The notes under the pieces are model-generated. The model saw only the letters and a program-made list of their open reading frames with translations, searched no databases and was not told the origin of the DNA. From Alphaproteobacteria bacterium (lineage in GTDB: Bacteria; Pseudomonadota; Alphaproteobacteria; Micropepsales; Micropepsaceae), in contig DMER01000154.1 of assembly GCA_003451645.1 (NCBI GenBank), forward strand, positions 987-10,215: a DNA stretch of 9,229 nucleotides, read 5' to 3'. How positions within the stretch are numbered: the stretch's first letter is position 1; the number at the start of each line of letters is the position of its first letter. Of this stretch, positions 4,967 through 9,229 are shown one piece after another. The translations under genes and the position numbers were made by a program.

Positions 4967-6679
4967 ATGGCAATGCCAAGAACGCTATCGGACACAGTGG
5001 TTGACGGGCCGTTAGGGGCGCTGCTGCGGTATCCGCGGGTTTTCCTGGCGCTGTTTTGCTTGATCCTGTTCACGCCGGGGCTCACGAGCCTGCCACCGCT
5101 TGACCGCGATGAGAGCCGCTACGCCCAAGCGACCAAGCAGATGATGGAGACGGGCGACTTCATCGAAATCCAGTTCCAGGAAGAGGCGCGCAACAAAAAG
5201 CCGGTCGGCATCTATTGGATGCAGTCGCTTTCGGCCTCGGTCTTTTCTTCAGCCCCGTTCACCGAGATTTGGGCCTATCGGATCCCCTCGGTGATTGGAG
5301 CGATCTGCGTCGTATTGTTGGTTTTTGGGCTGGGAGAACGCTTGTTCGACCGGGAGACGGGGTTGGCGGCCGGCGGCATTATGGCGGCCACCTTGCTCTT
5401 GATTGGCGAGGCCCATATCGCCAAAACCGATTCCGTGCAGCTCGCGTGCATCGTGGCAGCGCAAGCCATGTTCGCGAAATTCTATTTCGCCGACCGCTTT
5501 GGTGAACCAAGGCCCGGATGGGCGTGGTCCTGGGCGCTGTGGGGCGCGGTCGGTTTGGGCATCCTGGTCAAAGGACCGTTGACGCCCTTTTTCTGCGGTA
5601 TGACGGTCGTAGCTCTCTCCCTGTGGGAGCGCCGTTTCGGCTGGATTTGGCATACACGGCCGATCTTCGGGTCCGGGATCATCATTTTGATCGTCTTGCC
5701 GTGGCTGCTCGCGATCATGCTTGTCACCAAAGGTGAGTTCCTCGAAGAGGCGTGGGGCCGCGACTTTGCGGGCAAAATTGTGTCAAGCCAGGAAGGCCAT
5801 TGGGGCCCGCCGGGCTATTACCTGGGACTGTTGCCTGCTACGTTCTGGCCAGGCTCGTTATTCTTGGTGCCTGCAGCCATATTCGCCTGGGCTAACCGGG
5901 CTGACCCTGTGATGCGTTTCTTGATCGCCTGGGCCGTTCCTGCCTGGATCGTTTTGGAACTCATGTCGACCAAGCTGCCGCATTATGTGCTGCCACTTTA
6001 TCCCGCCTTGGCATTGCTTTGTGCGGGCGCTGTCGTCACAGGCATGCGCCAAGGTGGTATGATTTTCAGCCACATCACCGCAAAGATCGGCATCGCGGCG
6101 TGGTTGCTCGTCACCTTGTGTATTGCCTTCGTCCTGTTGGTGTTTGTTCCAGCGGAATATGGGGCCGGGACCGGCTTGTTCCTCTATGCTTTGCTGCTGC
6201 CTGTGTTGCTGTCTGCAGGCTTTGCTGCCTATTTCCTGTTTCAACAGGACGCAGGCCGCGCGCTCGCCGCGGCCCTCATCAGCGCAACAGTCCTGGCGGT
6301 CGCAGCCTTGGGTGCAGCGGTCCCCCGCCTCGATCAGCTCAAGCTCAGCCCACGCGCCGCGGAGCTCGCAGCGTCGGCTGGCGCCACCGCCAACCGGGGA
6401 GAGAAGCTGGCCATTGCGGGTTACGCCGAGCCGAGCTTCGTGTTCCTGGCTGGGACCAAGACCACGCTGACGACCCCTGAAGGGGCGGCGCAATTCTTGA
6501 TTGACCATTCCAACAGCTTCGCTCTGATCGACAAGGAAACGGCGGATGCCGGATTCCGAAAGGTCCTGACCGCCAAGGGCTATACGCCGGAAGCCTTGGG
6601 GCAAGTGAGCGGGATCAACTATTCCAAGAACCGGAAAATTCAGTTGACGCTGTTCCGGTTGCGCAAGTCGGATAACTGA
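4967..6679 (+). CDS. ArnT/PMT-type integral membrane glycosyltransferase (GT83/GT39-like)
   Basis: This 570-residue polytopic enzyme would move a sugar from a polyprenyl-phosphate carrier to an acceptor on the periplasmic face, probably lipid A or LPS core. The first periplasmic loop has the GT-C acidic motif LDRDESRYA (45-53, Asp48-Glu49), then METGDF (60-65) and NKKPVGIYW (76-84), the same order as in ArnT. HIAKTDS (150-156), LVKGPLTPFF and KLPHYVLPLYP are further family landmarks. About a dozen helices follow to near residue 460, then a roughly 110-residue hydrophilic C-terminal domain. E. coli ArnT is about 550 residues, so it is full length. I chose ATG 4967 over ATG 4973; GTAGGG ends 12 bases upstream, a loose site. 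The frame also opens at GTG 4934, but that extension adds an unlikely Cys/Trp-rich segment. The stop is followed directly by the second transferase frame, so the two are probably co-transcribed. Acceptor and sugar are unknown. Confidence 0.9.
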   Translation: MAMPRTLSDTVVDGPLGALLRYPRVFLALFCLILFTPGLTSLPPLDRDESRYAQATKQMMETGDFIEIQFQEEARNKKPVGIYWMQSLSASVFSSAPFTEIWAYRIPSVIGAICVVLLVFGLGERLFDRETGLAAGGIMAATLLLIGEAHIAKTDSVQLACIVAAQAMFAKFYFADRFGEPRPGWAWSWALWGAVGLGILVKGPLTPFFCGMTVVALSLWERRFGWIWHTRPIFGSGIIILIVLPWLLAIMLVTKGEFLEEAWGRDFAGKIVSSQEGHWGPPGYYLGLLPATFWPGSLFLVPAAIFAWANRADPVMRFLIAWAVPAWIVLELMSTKLPHYVLPLYPALALLCAGAVVTGMRQGGMIFSHITAKIGIAAWLLVTLCIAFVLLVFVPAEYGAGTGLFLYALLLPVLLSAGFAAYFLFQQDAGRALAAALISATVLAVAALGAAVPRLDQLKLSPRAAELAASAGATANRGEKLAIAGYAEPSFVFLAGTKTTLTTPEGAAQFLIDHSNSFALIDKETADAGFRKVLTAKGYTPEALGQVSGINYSKNRKIQLTLFRLRKSDN

Positions 6680-6759
6680 CACTGAACCAACGCATCACGC
6701 CTTGGGATAGGTGGCTCCGCAAGACCGGCATCACCGGGGCGGACGGCTGGTTCCTGCAT

Positions 6760-8211
6760 GTGCTTTTGGTGGCGTTGTTGGGCTTGCTCGCAGCGCGCCT
6801 TTCCATTCTGTGGGCGACGCCCTTAGAACTAGGCCCAGATGAGGCGCAGTACTGGTTTTGGAGCAAGACGCCTGCCTTTGGCTATTTCTCCAAGCCGCCC
6901 ATGATCGCCTGGGTCATCGGCTTGACGTCAAGCTTGTGCGGCGATGCGGAGCCCTGCGTCAGGATGGGCGCGCCGCTGATCCATGCCTTGACCGCATTGG
7001 GCGTTTATGTCCTGGCACGCACGCTCTATGACCCACAGATCGCGTTATGGGCGGGTCTGACCTTTGCGCTGTTGCCAGGCGTCAGCCTGTCGTCCTTGCT
7101 CATCACCACCGATGTGCCCTTGCTGCTCTTCTGGGTTTGGGCGCTCGTCGCCACTGTGCATTTGCTGGAGCGGTTTAGTTGGAGTTGGGCGGCCGTGTGG
7201 GGTCTGGCAGTGGGACTGGGCCTCCTGGCGAAATACGCCATGGCCTATGTGTTCGCAGGCGTCTTCTTGGCGGCCTTGTTGACGCAAACACCCTGGCGGC
7301 AGCTCCTGCGGCTGGATTGGTTGCTTGGCGTTGGCATCGCATTCGCCTTGCTAGCGCCAAACGTGATCTGGAACATCCAGAATGGTTTCGCGACTGTGCG
7401 CCACACGGCCTCCAACGCGAATTGGCAGGCGGAGACCCTGTTCAACATTGGCAAGCTTTTGGAGTTTGTGGGCGGACAATTCGCATTGCTGGGGCCCATC
7501 ATTGCGGGTCTGTTTGTTGCGGGGCTGGTCTGGGGCTGGTACCGGCGCGGACCTCATTCCCAGCTGCGGGCCGATATGGTGTTGCTCGCCTTCTCCTTGC
7601 CCGTGTTGATTGTCGTCACCACGCAAGCGTTCATCTCGCGCGCCAACGCCAATTGGGCGGCGGTGGCCTTGGTCCCCATCTGCGTTTTGGTGGCAGCCTG
7701 GGCGTGGCGGCTGGGCTATCAACGCTGGCTGTTGGCAGGCATCGGGCTCAACGCGCTTCTGGGCGCCATCGTGGCAGTCATGGCAGTGTCACCGGCAGCA
7801 GTCGCCGCACTCAACCGCCATAACGACGTCAAGCGCTTACGCGGCTGGTCTGAGCTTGGCACGCAGATCATGGTGCGCGCGGACAGAGGTGGCTTCAGTG
7901 CGGTCCTGTCCGACGATCGCGAGGATATGGGAAGCCTGCTCTATTATGGGCGGGCCTCGCGGGTTGAGGTGCGCAGTTTCGTACCCGCGACGGGACCCAA
8001 TTACGAGTATCACTTGTCGAGGCCGCTTGCCGCCATGAGCGACGGCCGGGTGCTTCTGGTGACGCGTCAGGGCGATGTGAGTGCCATCACGGCGCGCTTT
8101 GCGAGGGCCGAAAAGTTGGAGAGCTTGACCGTCTCTTTAGGGGGCAACAAGACGCGCACCGTGCACCTCTATGCGCTGGAGGCGCCATTTACGCCTGCTT
8201 GGCGGCCATGA
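6760..8211 (+). CDS. Second PMT_2-type membrane glycosyltransferase (GT39 family)
   Basis: At 483 residues from GTG 6760, this is a second polytopic GT-C enzyme, clearly different from its upstream neighbour. The catalytic-loop motif is ELGPDEAQYW (23-32, Asp27-Glu28), followed by GYFSKPPMIAW (41-51), TTDVP (116-120) and LLAKY (153-157). Many helices run to about residue 355, and a soluble C-terminal domain of roughly 120 residues follows (VKRLRGW, DDREDMGSLLYYG). It should use a polyprenyl-phosphate sugar on the periplasmic side. The start is doubtful. The frame is open and has strongly GC-ending codons from just after the upstream stop (6677-6679), encoding a plausible cytoplasmic segment (TPWDRWLRKTG) before helix 1. 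That stretch holds no ATG, GTG or TTG; only CTG codons (6676, 6682) are available. From CTG 6682 the protein would be 509 residues. GTG 6760 is the first standard start and has only a weak, distant GGACGG upstream. Confidence 0.88.
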   Translation: MLLVALLGLLAARLSILWATPLELGPDEAQYWFWSKTPAFGYFSKPPMIAWVIGLTSSLCGDAEPCVRMGAPLIHALTALGVYVLARTLYDPQIALWAGLTFALLPGVSLSSLLITTDVPLLLFWVWALVATVHLLERFSWSWAAVWGLAVGLGLLAKYAMAYVFAGVFLAALLTQTPWRQLLRLDWLLGVGIAFALLAPNVIWNIQNGFATVRHTASNANWQAETLFNIGKLLEFVGGQFALLGPIIAGLFVAGLVWGWYRRGPHSQLRADMVLLAFSLPVLIVVTTQAFISRANANWAAVALVPICVLVAAWAWRLGYQRWLLAGIGLNALLGAIVAVMAVSPAAVAALNRHNDVKRLRGWSELGTQIMVRADRGGFSAVLSDDREDMGSLLYYGRASRVEVRSFVPATGPNYEYHLSRPLAAMSDGRVLLVTRQGDVSAITARFARAEKLESLTVSLGGNKTRTVHLYALEAPFTPAWRP

Positions 8212-8219
8212 GATTGCGG

Positions 8220-9131
8220 TCAGGTAAGCGTTGGGCGCTGCGCCTCAATGCCCAGCCGATGCTCACGCCATACGATAAACAGGCCCGCTGCAATGACAAT
8301 CGCGGCCCCGATGAAGACGATTGCTTGCGGCCATTCTGAAAGGAAAAGCCAGCCAAAGATGAGAGCCCATAGCATGGCCGCATAGTCAAAGGTCGCAATC
8401 GTCGAGGCGGGCGCGTAAACATGGGCTTGTGTCATCAGCAACTGGCCAAGACCGCCAAACAGGCCCACCATGACCAAGACACCCAGATCGGACCAGCCGG
8501 GTGTGACCCAAACAAAGGGCAAGCTCACGAGACCCAACGTTGCAGCGGTCAATTGGAAGTAAAAGGCGATGACAACGCTGGGTTCCTGCCCGTTCCCTGG
8601 CGCGCTCATGCGGCGCAGAAAGATCATCGCGAAGGCGGCACTGACAGCGCCCAACAAACAGAACACAGCACCGAGCAGGCTTTGTGAGCCCTGACCCAAA
8701 TGGGGGATAAGCATGAGCACGACGCCGCCAAACCCCGCAGTGACGGCAGCCCAGCGATAGATCTGGACCCTTTCGCCCAGCAGCAAGACGGCGAGGACGA
8801 CCGTGATCATGGGCGCGGCAAATCCTATCGCCGTGGCATCGGCAAGGGGCAGGAGCACCAGCCCAGCAAAGCCAAAGACCATGGCCGAGGTGCCAGCCCC
8901 CGAGCGCAAGGCATGCGCGCCCAAGCGTTGGGTGGCGAGGCTGCGCCAGGTGAGGCCGCTCCAATACAAGAACCCGAAAATGGGCAGCATGGCAAAGGCA
9001 CTGCGGAAAAAGACCAATTGTCCCGCCGAATACCGCTCGCCCAGAAGCTTGATGAGCAAGGCCATGACCGAAAAGGCGAGCGTGGCGGCAAGCTTGAGTG
9101 CGATGCCTAAGAGGGGGCCGTGGGAGAACAT
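8220..9131 (-). CDS. DMT-superfamily (EamA) inner-membrane transporter
   Basis: The 303-residue protein has about ten helices arranged as two EamA repeats, the normal size and layout for this superfamily. Repeat 1 includes LVFFRSAFAMLP and ends with DATAIGFAAP...LLLGERV. Repeat 2 ends with TIATFDYAAMLWALIFGWLF, LSEWPQ and the last helix before IVWREHR. Substrate cannot be predicted: family members export amino acids, metabolites or drugs, and small relatives (ArnE/ArnF) flip lipid-linked Ara4N. I chose the ATG at 9131 (MFSHGPLLGIALK) because helix 1 follows at once. An ATG at 9191 would add 20 residues including several arginines, with no binding site that I can see. AGAG eight bases before 9131 is weak. 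It converges on the second transferase gene with only eight bases between stops and no terminator there, so its link to the glycosylation genes is positional only. Confidence 0.9.
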   Translation of the reverse strand: MFSHGPLLGIALKLAATLAFSVMALLIKLLGERYSAGQLVFFRSAFAMLPIFGFLYWSGLTWRSLATQRLGAHALRSGAGTSAMVFGFAGLVLLPLADATAIGFAAPMITVVLAVLLLGERVQIYRWAAVTAGFGGVVLMLIPHLGQGSQSLLGAVFCLLGAVSAAFAMIFLRRMSAPGNGQEPSVVIAFYFQLTAATLGLVSLPFVWVTPGWSDLGVLVMVGLFGGLGQLLMTQAHVYAPASTIATFDYAAMLWALIFGWLFLSEWPQAIVFIGAAIVIAAGLFIVWREHRLGIEAQRPTLT

Positions 9132-9172
9132 AAACGTCGCTCTAGCAGGGAATTTTTCGAGACGGTAGCGCC

Positions 9173-9229
9173 CTACAACCACCCCCGCCATTTGAAGAAA
9201 TAATACGGTACCACGGCCGAAAGCACCAT
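9173..9229 (-). CDS. Possible C-terminal end of an upstream gene cut by the window edge
   Basis: Reading the minus strand inward from the right edge, the frame starting at 9229 encodes 18 residues (VLSAVVPYYFFKWRGW within it) and ends at TAG (9175-9173). The first codon in the window happens to be ATG, so this could be a tiny frame or the tail of a membrane protein gene. If it is a gene end, the alternative ATG at 9191 of the transporter overlaps it and the two would be translationally coupled. The evidence is composition only. Confidence 0.2.
   Translation of the reverse strand: MVLSAVVPYYFFKWRGWL

Noticed and set aside
5858..6682. 274-codon open frame on the minus strand opposite the first transferase
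   Set aside because: It is antisense to a gene with clear ArnT-like motifs. The predicted protein is Gln/Arg-rich low-complexity material typical of a GC-rich shadow frame.
9139..9146. GCTAGAGC as a -10 element for the transporter gene
   Set aside because: It fits seven of eight positions of the Caulobacter -10, but there is no TTG-type -35 at the right distance and it would place the start site at the ATG itself.
1..9229. tRNA, rRNA, CRISPR, insertion sequence, phage or toxin-antitoxin genes
   Set aside because: I saw no tandem repeats with spacers, terminal inverted repeats with transposase motifs, cloverleaf-like segments or integrase motifs on either strand. The window looks like stable chromosome.

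Overview
The window is about 9.2 kb of GC-rich DNA (roughly 60% by eye, with strong G/C preference at third codon positions). Gene content and promoter-like sequences suggest an alphaproteobacterium, probably in or near the Caulobacterales/Maricaulales. This rests on protein resemblance and on a Caulobacter-type -35/-10 pair upstream of the S9 peptidase. There is no rRNA, tRNA, CRISPR array, insertion sequence or phage gene, and no stretch over 300 bases lacks a gene. It reads as ordinary chromosome.

Layout. Positions 1-2565 (minus strand) hold a truncated lipoprotein gene of an uncharacterised family, preceded by an exported S9-family serine peptidase with an intact catalytic triad. Between 2565 and 2972 are a divergent spacer, a 50-residue single-pass membrane protein gene (2760-2912, plus strand) whose ribosome binding site lies inside a perfect hairpin, and an intrinsic terminator serving the minus strand. 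Positions 2972-4778 (minus strand) carry a probable operon read right to left: a family 2 glycosyltransferase of the polyprenyl-phosphate sugar synthase type, a small LAB_N-domain membrane protein, and a four-helix membrane protein of unknown function. A 188-base divergent spacer with overlapping promoter candidates follows. On the plus strand, 4967-8211 encodes two different polytopic glycosyltransferases of the ArnT/PMT type in tandem. A DMT/EamA transporter gene (8220-9131, minus strand) converges on them with only 8 bases between stop codons.

How the genes fit together (inference). The GT2 enzyme would load a sugar onto a polyprenyl phosphate at the cytoplasmic face. The lipid-linked sugar would be flipped, and the two ArnT/PMT-like enzymes would transfer it on the periplasmic side, most plausibly to lipid A or LPS core. 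Two transferases facing one donor synthase could match two acceptor sites. Caulobacter lipid A carries galacturonic acid at both ends, and rhizobia use a GT2 enzyme (RgtE) with several PMT-like transferases for galacturonic acid. Sugar and acceptor cannot be read from this sequence. The most interesting open point is the flippase: the LAB_N protein has three helices and a SemiSWEET/PQ-loop-like residue pattern and sits directly after the donor synthase, which makes it a candidate.
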